64,000 nucleotides of DNA, from the NCBI GenBank assembly GCA_041648475.1, contig JBAZOV010000010.1:1-64000 (forward strand). Direction: 5' to 3'. Numbering within the stretch: position 1 is the first letter of the stretch; every line of letters begins with the position of its first letter. The notes beneath the pieces were generated by a model. The model worked only from the letters and a program-made list of their open reading frames with translations, had not been told where the DNA came from and searched no databases. Shown piece by piece: positions 9,699 through 20,400 of this stretch. A program made the position numbers and the translations under genes. Source of the stretch: Methanoperedens sp041648475 (GTDB lineage Archaea; Halobacteriota; Methanosarcinia; Methanosarcinales; Methanoperedenaceae).

Positions 9699-12600
9699 AT
9701 GAATACTAATAAAATGAATTTAACACGAAAATTATTGATCGTTTGCGTACTTGCATTTTGTTTGATAACCTTGCCCGGTGCATATGCAGATGATACCGCA
9801 GGCAGACCATTGAATATAGCAAATCCGATATCGATCCAAAGCGAATTAAATTCAGTTGGGGGGGAGACGTTTGTCTCAACTGCGACTTCAACATACGATA
9901 CATATACCTATACTCATAATGATATATTGATATTTAGTTATACAAATGGTACCCAGTTCGAAGTGTATAATAGCGCTTCTTCACTTGTATGGAGCGGAAC
10001 TATCAATGCAGGGGGACATAGGGGATTAACATCCAGCGATGGAGTATCGGCTGGAACATACAAGATAAAAGGGACTAACCCATACAGCGTGCTCATTGGT
10101 GATGAACTCACCTCATATGTACTAGGATACTATGCATTCGATAAAGACGGCAAGGGCTTAAGCACGAAATTTTACACATATCAGGTGGATATTTCTTATT
10201 GGACAAGCAATAATTACAGCAACTTTATTGTTTTTGCTTACGAGGATTCCACTTCAGTTGTGATCTCAAACTCGCAAACAGGCGCAGCCATCTGGTCAGG
10301 AACACTAAATGCAGGCCAACACCACGCTGAACCAACATTAAGCAATGTTTATATCACAGTTACTGCCACGAAGCCAGTCTCTGCACTGAGCTATACAGAC
10401 CAGGGATACTATGTTCCCGCATCAAGCGGCACATTTATCGGCAAGAAGTTCTATACATGGGCGGGTTCTGCCGGGGGATGGACACACGACCTGAATATAA
10501 TTGCATATAGCGACACTACATCAGTAACTGTTACAAATACGGAAACCGGGGCGCTGATATCGAGCAGCACATTGAACGCCGGCAAAGTCCTGACGGTACC
10601 ATTTAACAGCGCACAGTATGTGACAGTCACAACAGATAAGGATGTAAATGTGGGAGTATTCCCTTATGTCAGCTATTCTTCTTATTACTATTCTGTCCAT
10701 GCACAGGATACATCCGGAACAGGGATTGGAACGTTATTTTACTATCCTGCAATCCCAGGCGGACGAATGGTAATTTTTTCCTATACTGATAATGCACTGG
10801 TTACAGTGACCAATTCTGCCGGAGCGGTCTGGAGCGGATATTTGGATACAGGAGAATCTCATGACCTTACTATCTCAACAAAGGATATCTATAAAATCGT
10901 CGGGACAAACCCAATTGCGGTAGTATTTGACTGGGGAAATGGTTTTGGGGCAGACTTTGCGCCGCAATACTATGCTGCGCCAGCTACACCTACCATAACA
11001 TTGAACCAGCCAAATGGCGGTGAAACCTGGACAGTAGGTTCTACCCAGAATATTACATGGGTAGCATCCGGTGGAACAGGGTCATTGTCCACTAGCCTAT
11101 ATTACTCTATAACAGGAGTAAACGGCACATACACTCAAATCGCAACCGGGCTTCCAAATACCGGCTCATATGCTTTTACTGTGCCAAATGCTCCTTCAAC
11201 AGATGTTTTTGTAAAGGCAGTAGTTACAGATTCAGCCTTGAATGTAGCCAGCGATACAAGTAATGCAGCATTTACAATCCAATCTGCCAGTGTTAATCAG
11301 ATCACAGTCACGATTAATCAGATAGAAAGTGGTTCATACCCCACGATTAATGCTTATGTCACTGTAACAAACCAGAATGGCACACCCATCACGGGTTTAA
11401 CTGCGTCTAATTTTGCAGTCACCGAGAATACTACATGTACACCGTCTATCTCAGTATCCTCGATGTCATCAACAGGAGTGCCAGTATCAATTGCCATGAC
11501 TGTCGATTATAGCGGGAGTATGACCGCAGCTAATATCGCAGATGCAAAGACCGGATTGACAAATTTCATAGGATTAGGTGCTGCAGATGACAGGTTTGCC
11601 ATTATCAAGTTCGCAGATAATGTTGAAACCGTTCAAAATTTCACGAGCGATAAGACAGTGCTCCTGAATAAGGTAAACAGCATGCCGAACTCTTCAAGTG
11701 GTTGGACTTCATTTTATGACTCGATATATGATGCAGTCACTTTAACAAAAGCAGAATCCTACCGAAAAGCTGTAATAGCGTTTACCGATGGAGAAAGCAA
11801 TGATGATATTCACTCATTGACAGAGACGATAAACTATGCCAAAGCCAATAATATACCAGTTTATACAATTGGTTTGGGATCTGTTAACTCTGTTATTCTC
11901 CAGCAGATCGCAAACGAGACTGGAGGGAAATACTATTATGCTCCATCTTCGAGCCAACTTGCAGATATCTATGTGCAAATATCACAGCAACTGGCTAATC
12001 AGTATCAGATTACCTACACAACATGCAATAGTGCCTATGATGGATCCTACAGGAATGTCCTGGTGGGCGCTACTTATTCCGCACTAACTGGTTCTGACAC
12101 CAGCGGATACTATGCACCGTTACAGCAGAGTTCAATCACAGTTACCCTTATAACACCGACATCAGGGCCTGTAGGGACTGTAGTCTCGATAGGAGGCAGC
12201 GGTTTTGTTTCGGGAGCAACAGTACAAATCGGCAGTGTAAGTGCGACAGCAAGTGTGTTATCCTCTACAATCATCCAGGCAATCGTACCAACACTGTCTT
12301 CAGGAATATATAATGTAAAAGTCATCAACCCGGATGGAGGCTTTGGTATACTTTCAAACGCTTTTACAGTGACTGGGATGTCAGTAACGGGAATCTCACC
12401 TAATATCAGTATCATCAACACCCCAACAAACGTCGTCATTACAGGATCGGGATTCAATTCAGGAGCCACGGTAACTGTTGGTAGTGCCAGCGCTACAGCG
12501 GTCGTTGTTGTAAGTACTACAAAAATAACTGCAACTATACCAGCAACACTTTCAGCAGGTACTTATAATGTTGTTGTCACAAACACAGATTCCCATAGCG

Positions 12601-14549
12601 CTACTCTCACCAATGGATTTACTATCTCTTCTTCTTCTTCGTCAGGATTCTTCGATAATATAGAATCAGGGACAAACAATTGGGTCGCAACAGGGTTCTG
12701 GCATAGGGAATATAAACCAGACCAGTACTTCGTTACATATCCAGATATCAATCCAACACTTGTTACGCTACCAGATATCGGCAGTCTGCCAGCCGCATAT
12801 AGCGGCAATTATGTCTGGTGGTATGGAGAAAATTCAACAGGTACGTTTATAGGGTCAGCTTATAATTCAGCATTCCAGACACCCAACAACGGGGGTACAT
12901 CTACCCAATCTAATTATGGTACATTAACCTCACCAGCGATCAATCTAGCTTCAGTGACAACGGCTTCGCTCTCATTTATGACATGGTGGGAGATCGAAGG
13001 AGTCGATGTAAATAAGTTTGATATGATGTATGTTGATTTATCCAATGACAACGGTGCCACCTTTACCGAACTAGGCAGCCTCAACCCGCTCAATGATGTT
13101 AATGGCGCTCATTATATGCCATACAGCTCAGGCGGTCTTGCCATGCCGGGTCAATGGTACAAGGTGAGTATGGATATTAGTAACTATACAGGTTCCAGCC
13201 AGGTTAAGATCAGGTTCAGGTTCAATACAAATGATGCCAATTACAATGGTTTCCGTGGATGGCTGATAGATGATGTCAGCATTGGACTACTCAGTTCAAA
13301 CCCGCCATCAATCGTAGTAATAGCGCCAAATACCGGGCCAGTCAGCTCTATATTCACTATCGGAGGAATTGGTTTCGATAAGAGTTCAGTAGTCACGGTT
13401 GGTGGAATTACAGCAGTCTCAAGCACGAGTTCGGATACGATTATTCAAGCATTCGTACCCTCTCTCTCAACTGGAACATACGATGTGAAAGTAACCAATC
13501 CGGATGGACAAAGCTCTACAGTGACTGATGGCTTCACAGTCACCACTACACAACCACCGACAGTTACTGCCATATCGCCTAATAGCGGCGTCTTTGGCAC
13601 ATCGGTCGATGTAACTATTACAGGTACGAACATCAATACTGGTGCAAGTGCAACGATCGGAACGAAAGCCCTTACCAACGTAAATATCGTAAGTTCAACC
13701 ACACTAACTGGAAAGATCGATACAACAGGTCTCACGACCGGTTCCCACAAGGTCACAGTGACTAACCCTGATGGCCAGTTTGGTGAAAAAGTAGGCGCTT
13801 TCACAGTTACCGGTGCACCCGCACTAGTCGCTGCAATCGCACCCAGTAGCCGTGTTGCACAGGTCGGAAGCAGTGTTACAATGCTTGTGTCAGTAATTAA
13901 CTATGGTTCTGAGTATGCACAGGATGTCGAGCTTACACAGCATACAAATCTGCCTGTAAGTTTTACATTCAAAACATGGGATAGTTTGACTAAATTCGGT
14001 GAACCGAATGCCAAAGCTACGATCAAGCCTAACAATGGGGTTGCATTCTTTGTCCTGGAGATAACTCCGACGTCTGCATTCCCGGCCAGCAGCATGACCT
14101 TTGACATAAAGACTACTAATGGTACAATAGTATCTGCCCCAATTTCACTGGTAAATACATTTACACTATCTGCACCAAATACAGCATCGGCAGATATTGT
14201 TATGATATCATCGATAACTGATATTTCAGCCAGCCAGAATGTCGGAGGAGTGTTTGCAATTGCAACCTCCAATGTTGGAAATGCAGCAGCTACAAATGTA
14301 TCTCTCGTAGTTGATCCTGGCACTATGCCACTTGTAGTACTGGGACGGCAAATCAACCCATCAACAGCCGCTGATATCGGTGATGCCCAGCATATAAATA
14401 TAGGCGTCGGAGAGCAGCCGGCCTTCGCGGTGTATTACACCCCGACTGGTCCAATTGCCAATGACCCCGGTAATAACAGGATAATGATCAGGCTTGTGGA
14501 TAGCAACGGAAACACACTTGGGTCGCAATCCGTGGCGATACATACGTAA
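9699..14549 (+). CDS. Secreted VWA/TIG surface protein with diverged shared C-terminal module
   Basis: The start at 9699 rather than 9669 is set by GGTGG at 9686-9690 and by a signal peptide ending P-G-A-Y-A-D. The first ~430 residues are repeated beta units rich in Y/W resembling IgGFc-binding-type repeats. A Kre9/KNH-like Ig domain (L-N-Q-P-N-G-G-E-T-W) follows. The von Willebrand A domain (~600-780) keeps the MIDAS residues D-Y-S-G-S from D603 and a later F-T-D-G-E, so it should bind a divalent metal and a protein ligand. Two TIG/IPT domains, a MAM/jelly-roll-like domain and two more TIG domains lead to the C-terminal module (~13825 on). That copy is the most diverged of the seven and ends G-S-Q-S-V-A-I-H-T. 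Likely an extracellular adhesion protein. Confidence 0.87.
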   Translation: MNTNKMNLTRKLLIVCVLAFCLITLPGAYADDTAGRPLNIANPISIQSELNSVGGETFVSTATSTYDTYTYTHNDILIFSYTNGTQFEVYNSASSLVWSGTINAGGHRGLTSSDGVSAGTYKIKGTNPYSVLIGDELTSYVLGYYAFDKDGKGLSTKFYTYQVDISYWTSNNYSNFIVFAYEDSTSVVISNSQTGAAIWSGTLNAGQHHAEPTLSNVYITVTATKPVSALSYTDQGYYVPASSGTFIGKKFYTWAGSAGGWTHDLNIIAYSDTTSVTVTNTETGALISSSTLNAGKVLTVPFNSAQYVTVTTDKDVNVGVFPYVSYSSYYYSVHAQDTSGTGIGTLFYYPAIPGGRMVIFSYTDNALVTVTNSAGAVWSGYLDTGESHDLTISTKDIYKIVGTNPIAVVFDWGNGFGADFAPQYYAAPATPTITLNQPNGGETWTVGSTQNITWVASGGTGSLSTSLYYSITGVNGTYTQIATGLPNTGSYAFTVPNAPSTDVFVKAVVTDSALNVASDTSNAAFTIQSASVNQITVTINQIESGSYPTINAYVTVTNQNGTPITGLTASNFAVTENTTCTPSISVSSMSSTGVPVSIAMTVDYSGSMTAANIADAKTGLTNFIGLGAADDRFAIIKFADNVETVQNFTSDKTVLLNKVNSMPNSSSGWTSFYDSIYDAVTLTKAESYRKAVIAFTDGESNDDIHSLTETINYAKANNIPVYTIGLGSVNSVILQQIANETGGKYYYAPSSSQLADIYVQISQQLANQYQITYTTCNSAYDGSYRNVLVGATYSALTGSDTSGYYAPLQQSSITVTLITPTSGPVGTVVSIGGSGFVSGATVQIGSVSATASVLSSTIIQAIVPTLSSGIYNVKVINPDGGFGILSNAFTVTGMSVTGISPNISIINTPTNVVITGSGFNSGATVTVGSASATAVVVVSTTKITATIPATLSAGTYNVVVTNTDSHSATLTNGFTISSSSSSGFFDNIESGTNNWVATGFWHREYKPDQYFVTYPDINPTLVTLPDIGSLPAAYSGNYVWWYGENSTGTFIGSAYNSAFQTPNNGGTSTQSNYGTLTSPAINLASVTTASLSFMTWWEIEGVDVNKFDMMYVDLSNDNGATFTELGSLNPLNDVNGAHYMPYSSGGLAMPGQWYKVSMDISNYTGSSQVKIRFRFNTNDANYNGFRGWLIDDVSIGLLSSNPPSIVVIAPNTGPVSSIFTIGGIGFDKSSVVTVGGITAVSSTSSDTIIQAFVPSLSTGTYDVKVTNPDGQSSTVTDGFTVTTTQPPTVTAISPNSGVFGTSVDVTITGTNINTGASATIGTKALTNVNIVSSTTLTGKIDTTGLTTGSHKVTVTNPDGQFGEKVGAFTVTGAPALVAAIAPSSRVAQVGSSVTMLVSVINYGSEYAQDVELTQHTNLPVSFTFKTWDSLTKFGEPNAKATIKPNNGVAFFVLEITPTSAFPASSMTFDIKTTNGTIVSAPISLVNTFTLSAPNTASADIVMISSITDISASQNVGGVFAIATSNVGNAAATNVSLVVDPGTMPLVVLGRQINPSTAADIGDAQHINIGVGEQPAFAVYYTPTGPIANDPGNNRIMIRLVDSNGNTLGSQSVAIHT

Positions 14550-14558
14550 AAATAAATT

Positions 14559-14597
14559 AAGGGAATATTTTTTCATTCCCTTTTCTCTTTTTTTTTA
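14559..14597 (+). terminator. Hairpin plus T-tract terminator
   Basis: AAGGGAAT (14559-14566) pairs with ATTCCCTT (14575-14582). A T-rich tract runs to about 14597, directly after the VWA/TIG gene stop. Confidence 0.75.
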
Positions 14598-14686
14598 AAC
14601 TCTCTTATAACCACAATATTATATGCATTAGAATGCATTATGGGTAATATTATCAATATAACGCATTCAGTTTTATTTTTGAATAT

Positions 14687-17410
14687 ATGAAAATACTATC
14701 TTTGCATGGTTCGCAATACTCTAATAGTTCAGGCAACTCTGAAATACAGGAACATGACTGGGTAGTATTGCATCCGGATCAATCTACATCTGTTTCTTAT
14801 GATGTCAGTCTCGATATTATCGGAGTATATCGGTTGCAAATAAAAACACTTGCAGGATCAGAAGAGACCATTAAATTTGGTGGAAGTGTCTATTTAGATA
14901 ATATTTTTGTGGGAGATATAGCGGTTCACAGCAGCAACGGTACAAATAACGTGCTGGAAAGTGAATTTAAATTGAATATCAAGACCGGAGGAAACCATAC
15001 AATAAAGATTTACAATGAGATATCCAGGTTGCATTTAAGAATAATGGGACTTTCAATAGACTTCGATGTGGGGATTAAGTCTGTATTAGATAATCGCGAA
15101 CTATTCGTTCTGCAAGAAATATCTGGCCGGAAAGATATTGGTGTTATCCCGAACGCCAATAAAACATTTTCTCTGGAAGGTTTGCAATACTCGGATAGAT
15201 CTGGTAACGTTGAGATAAAGGATCAAAATTGGTTGTTATTGTATCCTGACCAAAATACATCTGTATCTTACGATGTCAACTTCGATATGATAGGCGAATA
15301 CGGGCTTCAAATAAAAACCCTCGCAGGATCAGAAGAAAATATACCATTCGGCGGCACAATCTATCTGGATAACGATCCAGTTGGAGATATTGGTGTTCAC
15401 TGGAGTAATGGTATAACCAGTATATTTACCAGTGAATTTATATTGAATCTCAAAACTACAGGAAAGCATACTATAAAAATTTCAAATGAAGTACGGAAGA
15501 AAAATACCGGTAAAGTGTTATGCAGTATGCATTTAAGGATAATGGGACTTTCAACAGACTTCTATGTTGGGATTAAGTCTATATTAGATAATCGCGAAAT
15601 AATCGTTCTGCAAGAAATATCTGGCCTGAAAGATATAGGTGTTATCGCGAACGCCCGAAAAACATTCTCTCTGGAAGGTTTGCAATACTCTGATCGTTAT
15701 GGCAATGTTGAAATACAGGAGCAAAACTGGTTGTTATTGCCTCCTGACCAAAATACATCCGTATCGTACGATGTCAACTTCGATATGATAGGCGAATACG
15801 GGCTGCAAATAAAAACGCTTGCAGGATCAGAAGAAAAGATACCATTCGGCGGCACAATCTATCTGGATAATAATCCAGTTGGAGATATAGGAGTTCACTG
15901 GAGTAATGGTATAACCAGTATATTTACCAGTGAATTTATATTGAATCTCAAAACTACAGGAAAGCATACTATAAAAATTTCAAATGAAGTACGGGAGAAA
16001 AATACCGGTAAAGTGTTATTCTGTCTGCATTTAAGGATACTGGGACTTTCAACAGACTTCGATGTGGGGATTAAGTCTGTATTAGATAATCGCGAACTAT
16101 TCGTTCTGCATGAAATATCTGGCCTGAAAGATATTGGTGTTATCCCGAACGCCAAAAAAACCTTCTCTCTGGAAGGTTCGCAATACTCTGATAGTTCTGG
16201 CAACATTGAGATACAGGAGCAAAACTGGTTGATATTGCATCCTGACCAAAATACCTCTGTATCCTACGATGTCAACTTCGATCTGAGGGGCGCATGCAGG
16301 CTGCAAATAAAAACACATGCAGGATCAGAAGAAAAGATGCCATTCGGCGGCACACTCTATCTGGATAACAATCCAGTTGGAGATATAGGAGTTCACTGGA
16401 GTAATGGTATAAATAGTATATTTATCACTGAATTTATATTAAATCTCAAAACTACAGGAAAGCATACTATAAAAATTTCAAATGAAGTACGGGAGAAAAA
16501 TACCGGTAAAGAGTTATGCAGGATGCATTTAAGGATTCTGGAGATTTTTATTATCTTCGATAAAGGGATTAAGTCAGTAATAGATAATCCTGAAATGTAT
16601 GGGGTAACGGGGGATTTTGTCGAAACTCTTGAGAATTACCTGTCCGGACTGAAAGATATCGGAGATGGACGGCTGTATGAACATAGTTTCATGGCGCAAA
16701 TAGGTGTTGATCATTTTAAAATATATGTAGATTATATTAATAAATTCAAATCAATATCATGTTCCACTATCCTGGAACTTGGCTGCGGCTCAGGTGGAAG
16801 TTTGCCGCAATTAGAATCACATGGAGCAAGGGTGATAGGTATTGAAATTGATCCGAGTCTGGTAAAATTAACACATTCCCGTCTTAAGACTTTGAATAAT
16901 GCACACTGTGTTCAGGGTGATGGGTTTTATCTTCCATTTTCTGATGGGACTTTCGATATATGTATATTTTCCCATGTATTAGAGCATGTTCCAGACCCTC
17001 ATAAAATGGTTGAAGAGATACACCGGGTTTTAAAAGTGGGCGGCATAGCTTTGATTGAATTCCCCAACCGCCTGTATCCAATAGAACTTCATGGGAATCT
17101 GGTTTTAATTCCTTACCTCCCTCTAAAGATCGCCAGGCTTTATGCTACAATCCTTCGCAGAATGTGGTTCATATCTGATGATTATAAATCGCGGTTGTAC
17201 GTGCTGCACTTATTGCAAGGTGAATACTCCTATTTTTCTGTTAATAAAATTCTTAATAATTTATCCTTTACAATATGTGATATAAACCCCATTGACAGGC
17301 TTATACTTGAAATTCCAAAATTAAAAAAATACCCTTATATATTGAAAAGACTGCTATCATTGTTAATTTCGCGCAATATTACAATTATAGTAAGAAAAGA
17401 AGGTAATTGA
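14687..17410 (+). CDS. Four CBM-like repeats fused to a SAM methyltransferase
   Basis: 907 residues with no signal peptide, so probably cytosolic although it sits among secreted proteins. Residues ~1-640 are four copies (157-166 residues) of a jelly-roll-like unit: S-L-E-G-x-Q-Y-S at its start, then S-V-S-Y-D-V, G-G-T-x-Y-L-D-N, G-D-I-G-V-H and G-K-H-T-I-K-I-S. This pattern resembles CBM6/CBM35 sugar-binding folds. Residues ~690-800 form a class I methyltransferase with motif I L-E-L-G-C-G-S-G-G, the acidic V-I-G-I-E-I-D strand end and F-S-H-V-L-E-H-V-P. No Shine-Dalgarno is obvious. The next gene begins 23 bases later. A role in methylating a glycan or glycoprotein precursor is inference; the fusion itself is plain in the sequence. 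Confidence 0.85.
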   Translation: MKILSLHGSQYSNSSGNSEIQEHDWVVLHPDQSTSVSYDVSLDIIGVYRLQIKTLAGSEETIKFGGSVYLDNIFVGDIAVHSSNGTNNVLESEFKLNIKTGGNHTIKIYNEISRLHLRIMGLSIDFDVGIKSVLDNRELFVLQEISGRKDIGVIPNANKTFSLEGLQYSDRSGNVEIKDQNWLLLYPDQNTSVSYDVNFDMIGEYGLQIKTLAGSEENIPFGGTIYLDNDPVGDIGVHWSNGITSIFTSEFILNLKTTGKHTIKISNEVRKKNTGKVLCSMHLRIMGLSTDFYVGIKSILDNREIIVLQEISGLKDIGVIANARKTFSLEGLQYSDRYGNVEIQEQNWLLLPPDQNTSVSYDVNFDMIGEYGLQIKTLAGSEEKIPFGGTIYLDNNPVGDIGVHWSNGITSIFTSEFILNLKTTGKHTIKISNEVREKNTGKVLFCLHLRILGLSTDFDVGIKSVLDNRELFVLHEISGLKDIGVIPNAKKTFSLEGSQYSDSSGNIEIQEQNWLILHPDQNTSVSYDVNFDLRGACRLQIKTHAGSEEKMPFGGTLYLDNNPVGDIGVHWSNGINSIFITEFILNLKTTGKHTIKISNEVREKNTGKELCRMHLRILEIFIIFDKGIKSVIDNPEMYGVTGDFVETLENYLSGLKDIGDGRLYEHSFMAQIGVDHFKIYVDYINKFKSISCSTILELGCGSGGSLPQLESHGARVIGIEIDPSLVKLTHSRLKTLNNAHCVQGDGFYLPFSDGTFDICIFSHVLEHVPDPHKMVEEIHRVLKVGGIALIEFPNRLYPIELHGNLVLIPYLPLKIARLYATILRRMWFISDDYKSRLYVLHLLQGEYSYFSVNKILNNLSFTICDINPIDRLILEIPKLKKYPYILKRLLSLLISRNITIIVRKEGN
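14699..16640 (+). repeat. Four tandem ~0.5-kb repeats encoding CBM-like domains
   Basis: Equivalent Ser codons fall at 14699, 15170, 15668 and 16166, giving periods of 471, 498 and 498 bp. Units 2-4 are nearly identical over long stretches, including the linker V-G-I-K-S-x-L-D-N-R-E. This indicates recent amplification. Confidence 0.9.
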
Positions 17411-17433
17411 ATCAAAAACGGAGTTGATGAATT

Positions 17434-20400
17434 TTGAATTCAACATTGAATAAATTGTCAATAACTATACTGTTCTTCATTTTTGTGATAAGCATGATTT
17501 CTGCTAAAACGGTTCAAAGCGATGTGAAAGATGACTTATTAAATGAGCATATGCCAGCCCAATCAAATGAAAAAATAAGTCCAACACTCGATAAGAAAAT
17601 CGCAAATACCATACCAGAAGATGATATACCTGTGATCATTTTCATGAAAAAATCCAATAAAATCACATCAAAGATGGCAGTCCAGTCTTTGGTTTCATCA
17701 ACAGTAGAATCAAATGGCGGAAAAGTAGGACATAAATATAAAGTCATCGATGCATTTTCAGCAAAGATGCCGGCTGCAAAAATTTCCATGTTATCAAGAA
17801 TGCCAGAAGTTGAAAAAATATACTACGATCAGATTGTGTCACTTCCGCCGCATCCTTTGCCGGAAACTGGTATTTTAATGACAAGATCCACGCAGACGAT
17901 AGGAGCAAACTATGTGTGGAATACGTTTGGGTACACAGGCACAGGAATCAAAGTTGCAATTATAGATACAGGTATAAACTACAATCATCCAGACCTTGGG
18001 GGAGGATTTGGCCCAGGAAAAAAGGTGGCAGATGGATACGATTTTGTGAACAATGACGCTTTCCCTATGGATGACAACGGACACGGTACCCATGTGGCAG
18101 GAATAGTGGCAGCGAATGGCGGAATTATAGGTGTTGCACCAGGCGCCACCTTATTTGCGGTCAAGGTGTTGGACAGCGCAGGATCGGGCAGCACTTCAAA
18201 TGTAATCGCTGGAATCGACTGGAGCATAGCCCACGGCGCCAACGTAATCAGCATGTCACTTGGCGGTTCAGGTCAGCCAAACGATGAATTTGCAGATGTT
18301 TTAAATATCATTTCTGATGCTGCAGTGGATAAAGGTGTGGTTGTGGTAATTGCAGCAGGAAACGAAGGGCCTGGCACAGGTACAGTAGGTGCTCCTGGCT
18401 CTGCCAAAAAAGTGATAACAGTTGGAGCTTCAAGCAGTTCCGGCACAGTAACGATATCAGATGATACAATAGCATCGTTTAGCAACCGCGGTCCGTCTGC
18501 CTTTGGAAGGCTTGACCCTGAGGTAGTGGCTCCTGGGGTGGCTATTAATTCAACATGGCTTGGCAGTGGGTATAATTCTATACAGGGCACTTCCATGGCA
18601 ACACCGATGGTTTCTGGTTCTGCGGCTCTTCTTCTCCAGAAAAATCCGGCTTTAACTCCGGCACAAGTTCGAGCTATCCTGATGAATACTGCAAGCAATC
18701 TTACCGCCTCAAATTATCATGTATTTGAGAAAGGCGCAGGAATAATAAACCTAACAAACGCATTTACATACAACATCAGCGCAGTAATCAATGGAGACGA
18801 CAGGTGGGAGGAAAGCGTAATTCCTGGTTTTAGCACGATTGGAAGACTGGTATTGAACAACAATAACATCCAGCCGGTCAATTTTACTTTTTCATTGGAA
18901 GCAATTACAGACCTTGAAAGAGATAATAGCATTCCAGTTTCGAGTTTTAATCTTCCAGTTTATGAAATTGTAAATGCAGGCAGTAGCAAAACCATCAATA
19001 TAACCTTTACTCCCCCAACAGGTGTAAAACCCGGAATTTTTGGAACAACTTTGATAGCAACTAACTCGACATTCGGAACACTCAGGATCCCGGTAGTTAT
19101 TACGATACCGCTGATGGGCAGCGGTTCAATTCAGGGAACTGTGAATAATGCTGACACGGAGTCCGGTGATTGGATATATTATAAACTGAAATCATACAAC
19201 GGCACTACACTGAAAGCCTATCTCAACTGGACAGACAGCAGCGACGACCTTGACTTATTTCTTTATGCTCCAAACGGTGCTCTGGCAGCTTCCTCAGGCC
19301 TGGGTTCGGGTGTATCAGAGGTCGTTACTCTCAGTAATATGGTATATGATGAATACTGGTTAGCAGTACATGCATATACGTTAAGTGGAAGCGGAAGTTA
19401 CTATTTGAATGTATCTTATCCTTTGGGATCAAAAGGGAAGCTTGAGGTAAATCCATCATTATCACAGAGTGTCATAGCAAGTAATGAAATAAAAAATATC
19501 ACATTTTTGATAACTAATGATGCCACTGCAAAGTCGGGTCTGAGTCTGAATGTTAAAAAACTGATGGCAGGCGGGAATGACTTTTCAAGCGGTACAATAG
19601 GCAACACTGGCTCATTATATACAAAAGTATGGGATGTTAGCGGAAGCGGGATGAATCTTAATAATACTAGGTACATGAATGTAACCTTGCAGTGGGTGAA
19701 TCCAGCAAATGATCTTGATATTCTCCTTGCGTATTATACTGGAACCCAATGGAAGGCAACCCGATTTGGATCAGCGCAGAATAATCCACAGCTTAACCAG
19801 GCGTGGGAGAAACTGGACTATATAGATATTCAGTATTATCTAAAGAGCTATCCCGATTTCGGTATATATGTACAAAACAACGGAAGCCTGGAGACCTACA
19901 ATCTTACCCTAAACTTTACAGATACTGCTGCGTGGGGTGGAGCTTCGGTGAACGAAACCTCAATGTCATTGAGTTCTGGACAAACAAGACAGGTGAATGT
20001 TACAATAAACGGCTCCCAACTAACCCAGGATGTAACAGACCTCGTATTTACGATTCAGGATTCCACGGAAGATTATGCTGTAGTTCCAATTAGAATAAAT
20101 TCAGGTATTTCATCACAAACTGATACCACCGCCCCTTCCAGCATAACCAATCTTAATAACATAACTTATACCCAGACCCATCTCAACTGGACATGGACTG
20201 ACCCACAGGACGCTGATTTTTCAAAAGTAATGATATACCTTGATGGAAGCTTCAAGACTAATGTCACAAAAGGTGTCACGTACTACAATGCAACGGGTTT
20301 GACCGCAGGAACTACGCATACAATAGCAACAAGAACAGTCGATACAATCGGAAACATCAATACGACATGGGTAAATCATACATCAATAACTGCATCTGTA

